Source: Acinetobacter modestus
GTDB taxonomy: Bacteria > Pseudomonadota > Gammaproteobacteria > Pseudomonadales > Moraxellaceae
Assembly (NCBI RefSeq): GCF_014636095.1
Contig: NZ_BMDV01000002.1
Coordinates: 248,001-312,000 of the forward strand
DNA: 64,000 nucleotides
Reading direction: 5' to 3'
The notes beneath the pieces are model-generated. The model worked only from the letters and a program-made list of their open reading frames with translations, searched no databases and was not told the DNA's origin. Of the stretch, positions 38,572-48,161 are shown one piece after another; positions within the stretch are counted from its first letter, which is position 1, and each line of letters opens with the position of its first letter. The position numbers were made by a program, and so were the translations under genes.

Positions 38572-39597
38572 ATGTCTCATTCAGAAGAAAATAAGCCGGA
38601 AGCAACTGAACAGCAAGATAGCAATAATCTAGTTGATCAATTTTTTAGTTCTCAAGGAGCGACCATTCCTTCAGATTTTAAAAGCGGTTTTGTTGCCATC
38701 GTTGGTCGCCCAAACGTGGGCAAGTCAACTTTGATGAATCATATCTTGGGTCAAAAACTATCGATTACCTCACGTAAGCCGCAAACCACACGCCATAAGA
38801 TCGTGGGGATTGATTCACGTGAGAAATCACAGGCTGTATTCGTAGATACGCCTGGGATGCATAAGAAAGAAGTGCGTGCCATCAATAAGATGATGAACCG
38901 CGCTGCACATTCGGCATTGCGTGATGTGAACTTGGTTTTATTTGTGGTTGATGCACAAAAGTGGACTCAAAACGATGAATTGGTTTTGGAAAAGCTTAAA
39001 AATGCAGAGATGCCTGTGATCCTCGTGATCAATAAGCTAGATACATTTGAAAATAAAAATGAAGCTTTACCGCTGATTCGAGAGCGTGCGAAGCTGATGA
39101 ATTTTGCTGAAATTGTTCCAGTTTCGGCATTGCGTGGTGCAAATCTAGATCATTTGCGTGACACGATTGAAAAATATTTGCCATATCAGCCACCTTTGTA
39201 TTCATTGGATCAGATTACCGATCGTTCTGAGCGTTTCCTTGCGAGTGAAATCATTCGTGAGAAAATTATGCGTCAGTTGGGTGAAGAGCTTCCATATGAT
39301 TTAACGGTTCAAATTGAATCATTTAAAACCGAAGAAGCAACCGTAAATGAAAAAACAGGTCGTTTAAAGCCGCCATGTACGTATATTGATGCGACCATTT
39401 TTGTAGAACGCCAAGGTCAAAAAGCCATTGTGATTGGCGATAAAGGTGCGAAGCTAAAAAGCATCGGCATGGATGCACGTACAGACATGGAAAAAATGTT
39501 TGAGCAAAAAATTATGCTAACGCTTTGGGTGAAAGTCAAAGGTGGTTGGTCTGATGATGAGCGTGCACTAAAAAGCTTGGGTTATAGCGATATTTAA
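38572..39597 (+). CDS. era: GTPase Era
   Basis: 341 residues. G1 [14 protein letters not shown] (near 43-56), G3 DTPGMH, G4 NKLD, and a C-terminal KH domain ending [13 protein letters not shown]. It helps 30S assembly and 16S 3'-end maturation. The N-terminus has about 30 extra, variable residues before the GTPase fold. Confidence 0.97.
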   Translation: MSHSEENKPEATEQQDSNNLVDQFFSSQGATIPSDFKSGFVAIVGRPNVGKSTLMNHILGQKLSITSRKPQTTRHKIVGIDSREKSQAVFVDTPGMHKKEVRAINKMMNRAAHSALRDVNLVLFVVDAQKWTQNDELVLEKLKNAEMPVILVINKLDTFENKNEALPLIRERAKLMNFAEIVPVSALRGANLDHLRDTIEKYLPYQPPLYSLDQITDRSERFLASEIIREKIMRQLGEELPYDLTVQIESFKTEEATVNEKTGRLKPPCTYIDATIFVERQGQKAIVIGDKGAKLKSIGMDARTDMEKMFEQKIMLTLWVKVKGGWSDDERALKSLGYSDI

Positions 39598-39623
39598 TCG
39601 CATTTAAGATAGTGGAAACAGGT

Positions 39624-39821
39624 ATGAAAGCAACAATTCGTATACTCGCGATCGTGACATGTGTATTCATGTTGCAAGGCTGTATTCACAAGCTTGTGAC
39701 TGTACCTGTTAAAGTTGCTTATAAGACCACCAAAGGTGTTGTTAAAGGAACTGCTGCGGTTGTTGGCGCAGTGATTCCCGATGGCGATGATGAAGAAAAG
39801 GATGAGAAAAAGAAGGACTAG
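39624..39821 (+). CDS. Small lipoprotein between era and recO
   Basis: 65 residues from the ATG at 39624. The signal peptide ends in a lipobox LQGC (Cys at residue 19), so it is lipid-anchored. The mature peptide IHKLVTVPVKVAYKTTKGVV is followed by an acidic/lysine tail (GDDEEKDEKKKD). It resembles small Acinetobacter lipoproteins I recall as NF038104-like. Function unknown. It is inserted into the usual era-recO pair and translated with the operon. Confidence 0.72.
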   Translation: MKATIRILAIVTCVFMLQGCIHKLVTVPVKVAYKTTKGVVKGTAAVVGAVIPDGDDEEKDEKKKD

Positions 39822-39830
39822 TCTCGTACT

Positions 39831-40538
39831 ATGATGCGCAATGAAGTCCTACATGGTTATTTGATTCATCATCGTAAATATCGTGAAAAAAGCCATATTG
39901 TGCATTTATTTACACAAGAATATGGTCGGGTGGATGGGATTCTAAGACAGACCCCACCGCCGCAATATCAGCCTATTCTTCTGCAAGCCACAGGCAAATC
40001 TGAACTAAAAAACTTCACAAAACTGGAAATTCTGAATCAACCTGTATTCTTTCATGGTGATGCATTTTTTGCTGGTTTTTATTTAAATGAAATTCTATTG
40101 CGACTATGTCCCTTAGAAGAGATGATGCCGCAAACATTTGAACAATATCAGTTAATTTTAGTGCTGTTACAGCAATTGGCCACACACGAACAAGCTGCTG
40201 TATTTCTTCGGCAGATTTTGCGTCAATTTGAGCATGTATTATTGGTGGAACTTGGCTATGCCATTGATTTCTCAACAGATGCGAGTCAACAAGACATTCA
40301 GGTTAACCAGCATTATCAATTTCAGCTCAATGATGGCTTTCTGCCAGTTTCACAAGCCTCGCGTTCAACACTTGATGGTGTGTTGATTGCTTCAATGCAA
40401 AGTTATGAAGATGGGCAGGATTTTTCTCACGAACAATTGCAATTATTGGGTAAACTATACCGTCAAATGATTAGCTCCTTGTTGGGTGATCGACCGCTGA
40501 AAAGCCGTCAACTTTGGATTCAAAGTACACAAACTTGA
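39831..40538 (+). CDS. recO: DNA repair protein RecO
   Basis: 235 residues (start may be the second Met at 39834). N-terminal OB-fold with GYLIHHRKYREKSHIVHLFT, then GRVDGILRQTPPPQY. It loads RecA with RecR at ssDNA gaps. The family zinc-finger Cys set is not evident, as in many gammaproteobacterial RecO. It sits 9 bases after the lipoprotein gene. Confidence 0.9.
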   Translation: MMRNEVLHGYLIHHRKYREKSHIVHLFTQEYGRVDGILRQTPPPQYQPILLQATGKSELKNFTKLEILNQPVFFHGDAFFAGFYLNEILLRLCPLEEMMPQTFEQYQLILVLLQQLATHEQAAVFLRQILRQFEHVLLVELGYAIDFSTDASQQDIQVNQHYQFQLNDGFLPVSQASRSTLDGVLIASMQSYEDGQDFSHEQLQLLGKLYRQMISSLLGDRPLKSRQLWIQSTQT

Positions 40539-40593
40539 TATTCCTGATGTATTTAAAATAATGATTCAGGGCTAAACCGATAGGATATTTTTT

Positions 40594-41322
40594 ATGGCTG
40601 CAATCTTAGGTGTAAACATTGATCATGTTGCGACATTAAGACAAGCACGTGGTACAGCTTACCCTGATCCAGTTCAGGCTGCTTTGGTGTGCGAACAAGC
40701 TGGTGCTGAAGGGATTACTTTACATTTGCGTGAAGATCGCCGCCATATACAAGATGATGATGTACGTCGTATGCGTCCATTATTAAAAACACGTATGAAT
40801 TTGGAATTGGCGGTAACTGATGAAATGGTTGCATTTGCCAAAGAGATTCAACCTCAGCATATTTGCTTTGTACCTGAGCGTCGTCAAGAAGTGACCACCG
40901 AAGGTGGATTGGATGTGATTGGGCATTTTGAAAAAGTGAAGGCGGCAACTGAAGCACTGAAAGCGATTGGCAGTGATGTGTCTTTGTTTATCGATGCAGA
41001 TTTTGCACAGATTGATGCAGCTGTGGCATGTGGTGCACCAACGATTGAAATCCATACGGGCGCTTATGCTGATGCCGAAACAGATGAGCAGCAACAAGCT
41101 GAATTAGCTCGTATTATCAAAGGTGCTGAGTATGCAGCGGCAAAAGGCTTGGTTGTGAATGCTGGACATGGTTTAAATTTGGATAATGTGGCAGCGATTG
41201 CAGCAATTCCACAAATTCATGAACTCAACATTGGTCATTCGATTATTGCTGACAGTGTATTTGTGGGTTTGTCTCAAGCAGTAACAGATATGAAAGCAGC
41301 GATTCAGGCTGCTGCGAGATAA
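40594..41322 (+). CDS. pdxJ: Pyridoxine 5'-phosphate synthase
   Basis: 242 residues, TIM barrel. It condenses 1-deoxyxylulose 5-phosphate with 3-amino-2-oxopropyl phosphate to PNP. Key stretches: [19 protein letters not shown] (residues 8-26), [31 protein letters not shown], and [11 protein letters not shown]. Follows recO in the standard cluster. Confidence 0.97.
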   Translation: MAAILGVNIDHVATLRQARGTAYPDPVQAALVCEQAGAEGITLHLREDRRHIQDDDVRRMRPLLKTRMNLELAVTDEMVAFAKEIQPQHICFVPERRQEVTTEGGLDVIGHFEKVKAATEALKAIGSDVSLFIDADFAQIDAAVACGAPTIEIHTGAYADAETDEQQQAELARIIKGAEYAAAKGLVVNAGHGLNLDNVAAIAAIPQIHELNIGHSIIADSVFVGLSQAVTDMKAAIQAAAR

Positions 41323-41326
41323 GTTG

Positions 41327-41983
41327 ATGAGTAGTGTAAATTATGATGAGTTGATGCAACCTGTCATCGCATTTTTAGGTTGTGTGACTCCTCAAGCATG
41401 GTTAGATGAGGCCATTAATAATCTTGATGTATTAATGCAAGATCATGCCAACTGTGAGAAAAAAGCGGCAAGTACGGCCATGAATTTGATGTTCCGCTAT
41501 AGCTTTTTTACAGATCTGCAAGTGAAATTGGCGCAATTGGTGCGTGAAGAAATGCTGCATTATGAGCAGGTTTTGGAATTCATGAACAAACGTGGCCAAG
41601 AGTGGAAGGGTTTGAGTGCAGGGCGCTATGCAGGTGGATTACGTAAAGAAATCCGTACCTATGAGCCTGAAGCTTTAATTGATGTCATGATTATCGGTGC
41701 ATTTGTCGAAGCACGTTCGTGTGAACGTTTTTATGCTCTGGCACCTGTTGTGGACGATGAGCTGGGGCGTTACTACCGCTACTTACTTAAGTCTGAATCT
41801 CGTCATTTTGAGGACTATTTGGCTTTAGCTTTAGATGTTGCAAAAACGGCGAAACTTAAAGATCCAGAAGAGACGATCCAGCAACGGATTGAGCATATTC
41901 GTGAAGTGGAAAAAAATCTAATTTTAAGTCCCGATGAGACGTTCCGCTTCCATAGCGGTGTGCCAACGCGGGTCGCCGCCTAA
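41327..41983 (+). CDS. miaE: tRNA-(ms2io6A)-hydroxylase
   Basis: 218 residues from the ATG at 41327 (a TTG is one codon ahead). Diiron monooxygenase that hydroxylates ms2i6A37 of tRNA. Ligand helices read HANCEKKAASTAMNLMFRY, REEMLHYEQVLEFM, IIGAFVEARSCERFYAL, and SESRHFEDYLALA, giving the paired E and ExxH sets expected of MiaE. It is separated from pdxJ by only 4 bases, ending the operon. Confidence 0.95.
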   Translation: MSSVNYDELMQPVIAFLGCVTPQAWLDEAINNLDVLMQDHANCEKKAASTAMNLMFRYSFFTDLQVKLAQLVREEMLHYEQVLEFMNKRGQEWKGLSAGRYAGGLRKEIRTYEPEALIDVMIIGAFVEARSCERFYALAPVVDDELGRYYRYLLKSESRHFEDYLALALDVAKTAKLKDPEETIQQRIEHIREVEKNLILSPDETFRFHSGVPTRVAA

Positions 41984-42000
41984 GCTGATTTAAAAGACAA

Positions 42001-42027
42001 AAAGCTTCTGTCGATCAGGAGCTTTCT
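42001..42027 (+). terminator. Hairpin after miaE
   Basis: AAAGCTTCTG and CAGGAGCTTT (42016-42025) pair, with one G-T wobble, around TCGAT. The T-rich tail is short. Confidence 0.5.
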
Positions 42028-42054
42028 TATTGGTCATTTTTGTTATTAAGTAAT

Positions 42055-42088
42055 AAAAAAGCCCCGATTATTGATCGGGGCTTTTTTA
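42055..42088. terminator. Strong bidirectional terminator, miaE operon / tRNA-Asn operon
   Basis: AAAAAAGCCCCGAT and ATCGGGGCTTTTTT around a 5-base loop. It ends both the convergent tRNA transcript and anything reading through from miaE. Confidence 0.93.
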
Positions 42089-42094
42089 GAATCT

Positions 42095-42170
42095 TGGCTC
42101 TTCCACCTGGGCTCGAACCAGGGACCTGCGGATTAACAGTCCGTCGCTCTACCGACTGAGCTATGGAAGA
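42095..42170 (-). tRNA. tRNA-Asn (GTT), copy 1
   Basis: 76 nt including encoded CCA (42095-42097). Acceptor arms TCTTCCA / TGGAAGA with G73, D arm GCTCAGTCGGTAGAGC, anticodon loop CTGTTAA with anticodon GTT, and T loop TTCGAGC. Second gene of a two-tRNA operon transcribed leftward. Discriminator G and first pair U1-A72 fit bacterial tRNA-Asn. Confidence 0.97.
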
Positions 42171-42179
42171 ATAGTAGAT

Positions 42180-42255
42180 TGGCTCTCCAACCTGGGCTCG
42201 AACCAGGGACCTGCGGATTAACAGTCCGTCGCTCTACCGACTGAGCTATTGGAGA
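42180..42255 (-). tRNA. tRNA-Asn (GTT), copy 2
   Basis: 76 nt including CCA. D arm, anticodon arm, variable loop and T arm are identical to copy 1. The acceptor stem differs at two pairs (4:69 and 6:67), each changed on both strands so pairing is kept: arms TCTCCAA / TTGGAGA. It is 9 bases upstream of copy 1 in transcription order. Confidence 0.97.
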
Positions 42256-42355
42256 ATCTGATGCGCATTTTAGGGATGAATTTCAGATGCGTCAATAAGA
42301 ATAATAAATAAAATGAATCGTTTGCTTGATAAATATGCTTTTTAATTTTTAATTA

Positions 42356-42385
42356 TAAAAAAACTGCCCGAAGTGGGCAGTTTTT
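42356..42385 (-). terminator. Terminator of sodB
   Basis: AAAACTGCCC and GGGCAGTTTT around 5 bases, A-run upstream on the plus strand giving a T-run on the minus. Confidence 0.92.
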
Positions 42386-42401
42386 ATTCAAGAAATAAAA
42401 A

Positions 42402-43028
42402 TTATTTCTCAACACCTGCTGCTTGACCAGCAAGTTTTGCATTTGCATAGTCCCAGTTCACTAGGCTTTCTAAGAAAGTTGCGATGTATTTTGGACGTAA
42501 GTTACGGAAGTCGATGTAGTAAGCATGTTCCCAAACGTCGATTGTTAATACTGCAATTTGACCGTGAGCAAGTGGAGTATCTGCATTTGCGGTTTTAGTA
42601 ATTGATAATTTACCATTTACTTCGTCAGCAACTAACCAAGCCCAACCTGAACCGAATTGAGTCGTTGCAGCAGCAGTAAATTCTTCTGCAAATTTTTCAT
42701 AGCTGCCAAAAGCTTCTTCGATTTTAGCTGCGATTGCGCCAGTTGGTTTACCACCACCGTTTGGCTTCATGCTGTTCCAGTAGAATGTGTGGTTCCATAC
42801 TTGTGCAGCATTGTTAAAGATACCTGCTTTAGAAGCGTCACCAGCAGATGCTTTGATGATTTCTTCTAAAGTTTTACCTTCAAGGTCAGTGCCTTTGATT
42901 AGGTTGTTTAAGTTAACAACATAAGTATTGTGATGTTTATCGTGATGGTATTCTAAAGTTTCGCGAGTAATGTGCGGAGCTAAATCATCATAGCCATATG
43001 GAAGTGCAGGTAAAGTAATGGTTGTCAT
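42402..43028 (-). CDS. sodB: Fe/Mn superoxide dismutase (Fe type)
   Basis: 208 residues from the ATG at 43028, preceded by AAGGATTGGAAC. A further upstream start at 43088 is disfavoured. Metal ligands His28 (EYHHDKHH), His80 (VWNHTFYW), Asp164 and His168 (DVWEHAYYIDF). The Gln-region WLVADEVNGK and AAQVWNHTFYWNSM pattern fit FeSOD. It detoxifies superoxide in the cytoplasm. Monocistronic. Confidence 0.96.
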   Translation of the reverse strand: MTTITLPALPYGYDDLAPHITRETLEYHHDKHHNTYVVNLNNLIKGTDLEGKTLEEIIKASAGDASKAGIFNNAAQVWNHTFYWNSMKPNGGGKPTGAIAAKIEEAFGSYEKFAEEFTAAATTQFGSGWAWLVADEVNGKLSITKTANADTPLAHGQIAVLTIDVWEHAYYIDFRNLRPKYIATFLESLVNWDYANAKLAGQAAGVEK

Positions 43029-43172
43029 GTTCCAATCCTTGCAATTGCTGGGTTTTACGTTAAGTGGCTCTATTGTAAATGATTCCAAAGATAATAGGGC
43101 AGTCTTTTAAAGAACGATATACAATAAAGGTTCAATTAAAAACGATAAATAAAATCGGATTCGTCAATTCTA

Positions 43173-43931
43173 TTAAATCGGATTATTTAGTTCGAAATAG
43201 ATAGTTTCTACAGCGAACTGATTTGTAATTGCTTGAGCAAGACGTTGTACGCCATATCGTTCAGTTGCATGATGACCACAGGCAAAATAATGAACCCCTA
43301 ATTCTTTGGCTTCATAAAAAGTACGCTCACTCACTTCGCCAGAAATATAAGCATCACAATCTTTTTCTGCTGCTTTATTGATAAAATCTTGAGCGCCGCC
43401 TGTGCAAAATCCTACTTTTTGGATTTGAGCTTTCTCGCTCGGCAAATGAATCACATTAAAATCAAAAATAGCCTGTAAATTTGTTTTAAATTGCTCTGGG
43501 CTTAATGGATTTTCCAAATAGCCTATATTCCCAATCGGATGCTTTTCGAATGGATCTAAAGCTTCTAGATTTTTTAAACCGATTAAATCTGCAATTGCGG
43601 CATTATTGCCAAGTGCGGGATGTGAGTCTAAAGGCAAATGGTAAGCGATCAAAGAGATATTGTTCTGAATTAATTTTTTGATTCGATTACCACGCATACC
43701 TGTAATAGGATAGGCTTCACCTTTCCAAAAGTAACCATGATGGACAAGTAAGGCATCTGCTTGTTGCGCAATAGCTGCATTAATTGCATCTTCTGAGGCT
43801 GTAACAGCACAGACTATTTTATTTACCTCAGGCGTGCCTTCAATTTGTAAGCCATTGGGTGCGTAATCTTTAAACTCACTAACTTTTAAAGTTTGATTAC
43901 ACCATTGCACAATATCATGCAAATTTGCCAT
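43173..43931 (-). CDS. NIF3-like dinuclear metal protein
   Basis: 252 residues from the ATG at 43931, preceded by GAGGAATCGC. Metal-binding His pairs: LLVHHGYFW near 65-73 and ACGHHATERYG near 219-229. NGLQIEGTPEV and LDSHPALGNNAAIADLIGL are typical. It is the short NIF3 form with no internal insert domain; that domain occurs as its own gene at 10491. A hexamer of unknown function in the family, sometimes called GTP cyclohydrolase-like. Divergent from the DegS-like gene. Confidence 0.9.
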   Translation of the reverse strand: MANLHDIVQWCNQTLKVSEFKDYAPNGLQIEGTPEVNKIVCAVTASEDAINAAIAQQADALLVHHGYFWKGEAYPITGMRGNRIKKLIQNNISLIAYHLPLDSHPALGNNAAIADLIGLKNLEALDPFEKHPIGNIGYLENPLSPEQFKTNLQAIFDFNVIHLPSEKAQIQKVGFCTGGAQDFINKAAEKDCDAYISGEVSERTFYEAKELGVHYFACGHHATERYGVQRLAQAITNQFAVETIYFELNNPI

Positions 43932-44126
43932 GCGATTCCTCAACTGAATGATATTTATAGATTCAGCTTAATAAAAGCATATTTTTAAATGTAACTAAAG
44001 CTAGACAAAACTTTTTTAACTTTTACATTGCTTTAAACCAATTTACTTTACAATAACTGAAAGTTGTTGTTCTTCTTCAATAAATAAACTTGTCCATAAC
44101 ATAATTTTGCTTAGAGGATAATAATC

Positions 44127-45311
44127 GTGCGCCGTGCATTTACATGGTTACCTTGGGTTTTACTTGTCATTGTTATATTCAGTTTTCTAGCATGGCAGAA
44201 ATCACATCAGCCTAAACCAACAGTTGCTGCTGATGGGGTCAAAATGCCTGCTGAAAAAGTGGAACCCCTTATTGATACAACTCGAACGGGTGGGGTGGTT
44301 TCCTATAGTGCTGCCGTAAAAGTTGCTGCACCAGCGGTCGTAAATATTTTTACCACACAGAAAGTAAAACAGATGAATCATCCTTTATTGAATGATCCTG
44401 TATTTCGTGAGTTTTTTGGTAATCAAATTCCTCAACAGCCTCAAAATGAAAATAGTTTAGGTTCAGGTGTTATTGTTCGTGCAGATGGTTATATTCTGAC
44501 GAATAATCATGTGATTGCTCAGGCAGAGCATATTGTGGTGGCATTGCATGATGGTCGTCGTGCTGAGGCGAAAGTCATTGGTACAGATCCTGATACTGAT
44601 TTAGCTGTGATTAAAATTGAGTTAGACAAGCTTCCTGTTCTACCGTTTAAGCTCAGTGGTAATGAAGTTGGTGATGTTGTTCTTGCAATCGGTAATCCAT
44701 TCGGCGTGGGGCAAACAGTTACCCAAGGGATTATTTCGGCGACAGGTCGTTCAGATTTAGGTATCAATACCTATGAAGACTTTATTCAAACTGATGCGGC
44801 GATTAATCCCGGTAATTCAGGTGGTGCATTAATTGATGTTGCGGGGAATTTAATCGGCGTAAACACTGCGATTTTCTCTCAATCAGGCGGTTCATTAGGG
44901 ATTGGTTTTGCAATTCCAGCGAAAATTTGTCAGCAAGTATTAAATTCAATTTTGAAAGATGGTCGTGTTGTTCGTGGTTGGTTAGGTATTAGCTTAATTC
45001 CTAATACGATGGATGAGGACGTATTGGCTGCGAAACCTGTTGGAGTCGTTGTTGCTGATGTCTTACGTGATGGTCCTGCAGATGTGGCAGGTGTAAAACG
45101 CGGCGATAAAATTATTCAAGTCAATAATGAGCAAATTACTTCAGCTTCACATTTGATCAACTATGTTGCATTGCAAGCACCACAAAGTGTGATTGATGTG
45201 GTGATTGAAAGAAATGGTAAGCAACAGAGCATGCAAGTAAAAGTTGGAGAGAGAAAAACCCAACAAAATGCGCAGTCGCAATATATCCCATTGCCTAAGC
45301 GTCAAGACTAA
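44127..45311 (+). CDS. DegS/AlgW-like membrane-anchored serine protease
   Basis: 394 residues from a GTG with GAGGATAA ahead. An uncleaved N-terminal anchor (FTWLPWVLLVIVIFSFLAW) places the rest in the periplasm. Catalytic triad His128 (TNNHVIA), Asp158 (DPDTDLAVI), Ser231 (GNSGGALI). A single PDZ domain (about 275-370) reads unfolded-OMP C-termini in DegS/AlgW and triggers RseA/MucA cleavage. One PDZ and a membrane anchor distinguish it from the MucD-like protease at 32652. No anti-sigma gene is in the window. Confidence 0.88.
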   Translation: MRRAFTWLPWVLLVIVIFSFLAWQKSHQPKPTVAADGVKMPAEKVEPLIDTTRTGGVVSYSAAVKVAAPAVVNIFTTQKVKQMNHPLLNDPVFREFFGNQIPQQPQNENSLGSGVIVRADGYILTNNHVIAQAEHIVVALHDGRRAEAKVIGTDPDTDLAVIKIELDKLPVLPFKLSGNEVGDVVLAIGNPFGVGQTVTQGIISATGRSDLGINTYEDFIQTDAAINPGNSGGALIDVAGNLIGVNTAIFSQSGGSLGIGFAIPAKICQQVLNSILKDGRVVRGWLGISLIPNTMDEDVLAAKPVGVVVADVLRDGPADVAGVKRGDKIIQVNNEQITSASHLINYVALQAPQSVIDVVIERNGKQQSMQVKVGERKTQQNAQSQYIPLPKRQD

Positions 45312-45339
45312 TATGATCTTATGATTTAATTTGAATATG

Positions 45340-45367
45340 AAAGGCTACTTAGGTAGCCTTTTTATTT
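45340..45367 (+). terminator. Terminator of the DegS-like gene
   Basis: AAAGGCTAC and GTAGCCTTT around 4 bases, followed by TTATTT. Confidence 0.85.
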
Positions 45368-45375
45368 ATGAAAAG

Positions 45376-45414
45376 AAAAAAGCTTGCTGATAAAGGTCGA
45401 TCAGCAAGCTTTTT
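45376..45414. terminator. Bidirectional terminator between the DegS-like gene and the porin gene
   Basis: AAAAAGCTTGCTGAT and ATCAGCAAGCTTTTT around 8-9 bases. A/T runs on both sides. Confidence 0.9.
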
Positions 45415-45506
45415 GCAAATTTTGGAGTTTTTTATTTTTTATTACACCATCGAAATTTGATAATTTGATGACAGTTTTTTTATAGTTAGATTACAACGAC
45501 TCAATA

Positions 45507-46721
45507 TCAGTATTTATAATCTACTTGCAACCATAACTTTTGAGTATCTACAGAAAACTCTTCCGCTTGATAATCTGAGAATTTTGCTAGAGCAGACAGG
45601 CCTTTAATAGGCAAAGCATGAGAATAAGAAACAGAGAATTCTTGACCATAATCCATATTTTTTTCATCACTACGATATTGATGTAGTTCAGTGCCTAATT
45701 TACCTTTACCAAATACATTAAAATTTGATGAAATGTAAAGGTCAGTTAAACCATTCACAGGCGTTGTCAAGAATAAGTCAGCCCATCCGTTAAACTTATG
45801 TTTAGTCGCCAATGGTGTTTGAAATGCAATTTTTCCATCATCACTACCAAGCACTTCATAGCCAAGTGCGATTTCACCCAGTGCCGAGCCTTTATCCGTG
45901 ATGCTGTAACCTAATTCTAATGCATAATAATTTGCATCATAATTTATAGGTTGGTCAGCATATTCACTTTGTTTGGCATATTCAGCAACGTATCTAAAAT
46001 TGTTTTTCTTACCTGTTAAGCGTAAGCCATAGGTTTGATTTGACCAAGCACTTAAATCCTCTAAATCCATCAAATACCCATATAATGTTGCGTTCAACAA
46101 TGGGTTGTAATTCATTTTAGCTTGAATTAAATGAATTTGACTGTTTTGTTTGCCATCTTGAGCTGCTACAAATTTAGGTTTTGCATCTTCACTGCCAAAA
46201 ATAGTATTGACTTGATCAATATAGGCATAATAGAAACCAAACTCTTTGCAAGGTTTAATATTTAAACTAATCGCATCAAAGGTTTGATCATTTTGACGCC
46301 AAGCTACGGAGCCTACAAAGCGCTGATTATCTAAATTAATAGCTTGACGACCAATACTTAAATCAAACTTTGGACTATAAGCATATTTTAAATAAGCTTG
46401 ATTCAATTGTAAGTTTTGAGGATCAGGTACTGTACTGTAGTTTGTTTCAGCATTACGTGTACTATTGAAATCATCATTAATTTCGACAGTGCCTTCTCCT
46501 TGTACAAATGCGCTTAAGCCATGCCAAGAGCCAGTTTCCAGTGAAGGGCGTAGTCTCAAAGTCCAAGCATCAGCATTTTTTAGTTGGTTATCTTGGTCAA
46601 CCAATTCGTAACGCAGGCGACTATCGAGAGAAAATTTAGTTTGGCTTAAAAAGTTATCTGCGGCAAATGTCGTAGTTGTTAAAACACTGAGCATAGCAAA
46701 GCTAAGAAGATTCAATTTCAT
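45507..46721 (-). CDS. Alginate-export-like outer-membrane porin
   Basis: 404 residues. Signal peptide MKLNLLSFAMLSVLTTTTFA. Mature chain of long beta strands, ending LWLQVDYKY with terminal aromatic residue. Features such as SRLRYELVDQDNQLKNADAWTLR and LKYAYSPKFDLSIGRQAINLDN match alginate-export (AlgE) family porins used by Acinetobacter for small substrates. Because it follows narK on the same strand by 90 bases, it may supply nitrate, but that is inferred. A Cys sits near residue 181 (IKPCKEF), unusual in porins. Confidence 0.82.
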   Translation of the reverse strand: MKLNLLSFAMLSVLTTTTFAADNFLSQTKFSLDSRLRYELVDQDNQLKNADAWTLRLRPSLETGSWHGLSAFVQGEGTVEINDDFNSTRNAETNYSTVPDPQNLQLNQAYLKYAYSPKFDLSIGRQAINLDNQRFVGSVAWRQNDQTFDAISLNIKPCKEFGFYYAYIDQVNTIFGSEDAKPKFVAAQDGKQNSQIHLIQAKMNYNPLLNATLYGYLMDLEDLSAWSNQTYGLRLTGKKNNFRYVAEYAKQSEYADQPINYDANYYALELGYSITDKGSALGEIALGYEVLGSDDGKIAFQTPLATKHKFNGWADLFLTTPVNGLTDLYISSNFNVFGKGKLGTELHQYRSDEKNMDYGQEFSVSYSHALPIKGLSALAKFSDYQAEEFSVDTQKLWLQVDYKY

Positions 46722-46811
46722 ATTGAGACCCCTGAGAGATTATAATTTCTGGATTTAATTTAGATATTGTGCAGGGGAAAGGTAAGTTTCCCCGCACTAA
46801 GTGAAGGATGA

Positions 46812-48161
46812 TTAAGAGGTGACAGAGTTGCGTTCAAGCACAGCTTGGTCAAACAGTTGCTGTTCTTTTGTTTTATGTTCTACAGAGAAGCGGATGAGGA
46901 TGACACCGAAGGCAGCCACAGTTACAAGACCACCTAAAATCATGAGGCAAGTTTGAACATCTAGTAAGCCTTTGAGTAAGAAGCCTGCTGCAACCGCACC
47001 AACATTACCACCAGCACCAATAATGCCCGCCACACCACCAAGTGCATTACGGTCAATGAAAGGAACTAAAGCATAAGTTGCTCCGCAAGACATATGTGTG
47101 AAGAGCGCGAAGACAGTCATACTGATAATAGCAAGAGCTACAGTATTCATTTGTGAGAAGAGAATGAGGAACAAGCCTTCACATAAGATAAGAATAAATA
47201 ATACTTTTGTACGACCATCTAAACCTTTTGAAATCGCAACTTTATCTGAAACAATTCCACCTAAAGCACGAGCGAATAAGGCAAGTAGACCAAAGATACC
47301 TGCTGTTAAGCCTGCTTCTTTTAAGCCCATATTAAAGTGGTCGACATAATACATCGCAGCAATATTATGAATGAAAATCTCAATACCAAAACATGCTGCG
47401 TAAGAAACAAATAGAATCCAAACACGATAGTTACGAGCAGCTTGCATCAAGATAGCAACCCCACCTTTTTTACCGCTACCAACTTCTACACCATTAGCAC
47501 GTAATTCTTTGAAATCTCCTTGTGGACAGTCTTGTGTAAGTTTCCAATAAAGTACACCAACAATTACCATCATAATGCCTGGTACAAGTAAAGCGATTCT
47601 CCAACCCATTGCTTGTTCTACACCAAACATCACAATTGCACCGAGAATTAATGGCATGATTGCTTGTGTTGCACCTCCACCCGCATTTCCCCAACCTGCA
47701 GAAGCCGCATTGGCTGTACCGACGACATTCGGTGCAAACATAACACTGGTATGATATTGGGTGATGACGAAGCTCGCACCAATTGCACCAATCAAGAGAC
47801 GGAAAAACAAGAACGATTCATAAGTATTTGCTGCTGCAACACCGAAAACAGGAATACTTCCAACAATGAGAAGAGCAGTATAGGTTTTGCGTGGTCCATA
47901 TTTGTCACAGAGTGGACCAACAATGAGTCGGATCAGAATTGTGATTGCAACCGCAGCGATATTGATGTTTGCGATTTGGTCTTTGGTTAGATTAAATTCA
48001 CCTTTGATGACTGGCATTAATGGTGCACAAGCAAACCAAGCGAAGAAACATACAAAGAATGCGAGCCAAGTCATATGAAAAGCACGCATGGCAGGCGTTG
48101 AAAAGCTAAATAATTTTATTTCAGTTGCTTTTTTAGCATTTAGATTCATTTTTGAAGACAT
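46812..48161 (-). CDS. NarK-type nitrate/nitrite transporter
   Basis: 449 residues from the ATG at 48161, preceded by GGGGAAGG; the upstream 48329 frame is not a plausible start. MFS of the nitrate/nitrite porter family, about 12 membrane spans. Nitrate signature-like GWGNAGGGATQAIMPL near TM5 and GAGGNVGAVAAGFL near TM11, plus motif A GPLCDKYGPRK near 75. It imports nitrate or exports nitrite in the inner membrane. No nitrate reductase lies in the window. Same strand as OmpW upstream and the AlgE-like porin downstream. Confidence 0.9.
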   Translation of the reverse strand: MSSKMNLNAKKATEIKLFSFSTPAMRAFHMTWLAFFVCFFAWFACAPLMPVIKGEFNLTKDQIANINIAAVAITILIRLIVGPLCDKYGPRKTYTALLIVGSIPVFGVAAANTYESFLFFRLLIGAIGASFVITQYHTSVMFAPNVVGTANAASAGWGNAGGGATQAIMPLILGAIVMFGVEQAMGWRIALLVPGIMMVIVGVLYWKLTQDCPQGDFKELRANGVEVGSGKKGGVAILMQAARNYRVWILFVSYAACFGIEIFIHNIAAMYYVDHFNMGLKEAGLTAGIFGLLALFARALGGIVSDKVAISKGLDGRTKVLFILILCEGLFLILFSQMNTVALAIISMTVFALFTHMSCGATYALVPFIDRNALGGVAGIIGAGGNVGAVAAGFLLKGLLDVQTCLMILGGLVTVAAFGVILIRFSVEHKTKEQQLFDQAVLERNSVTS

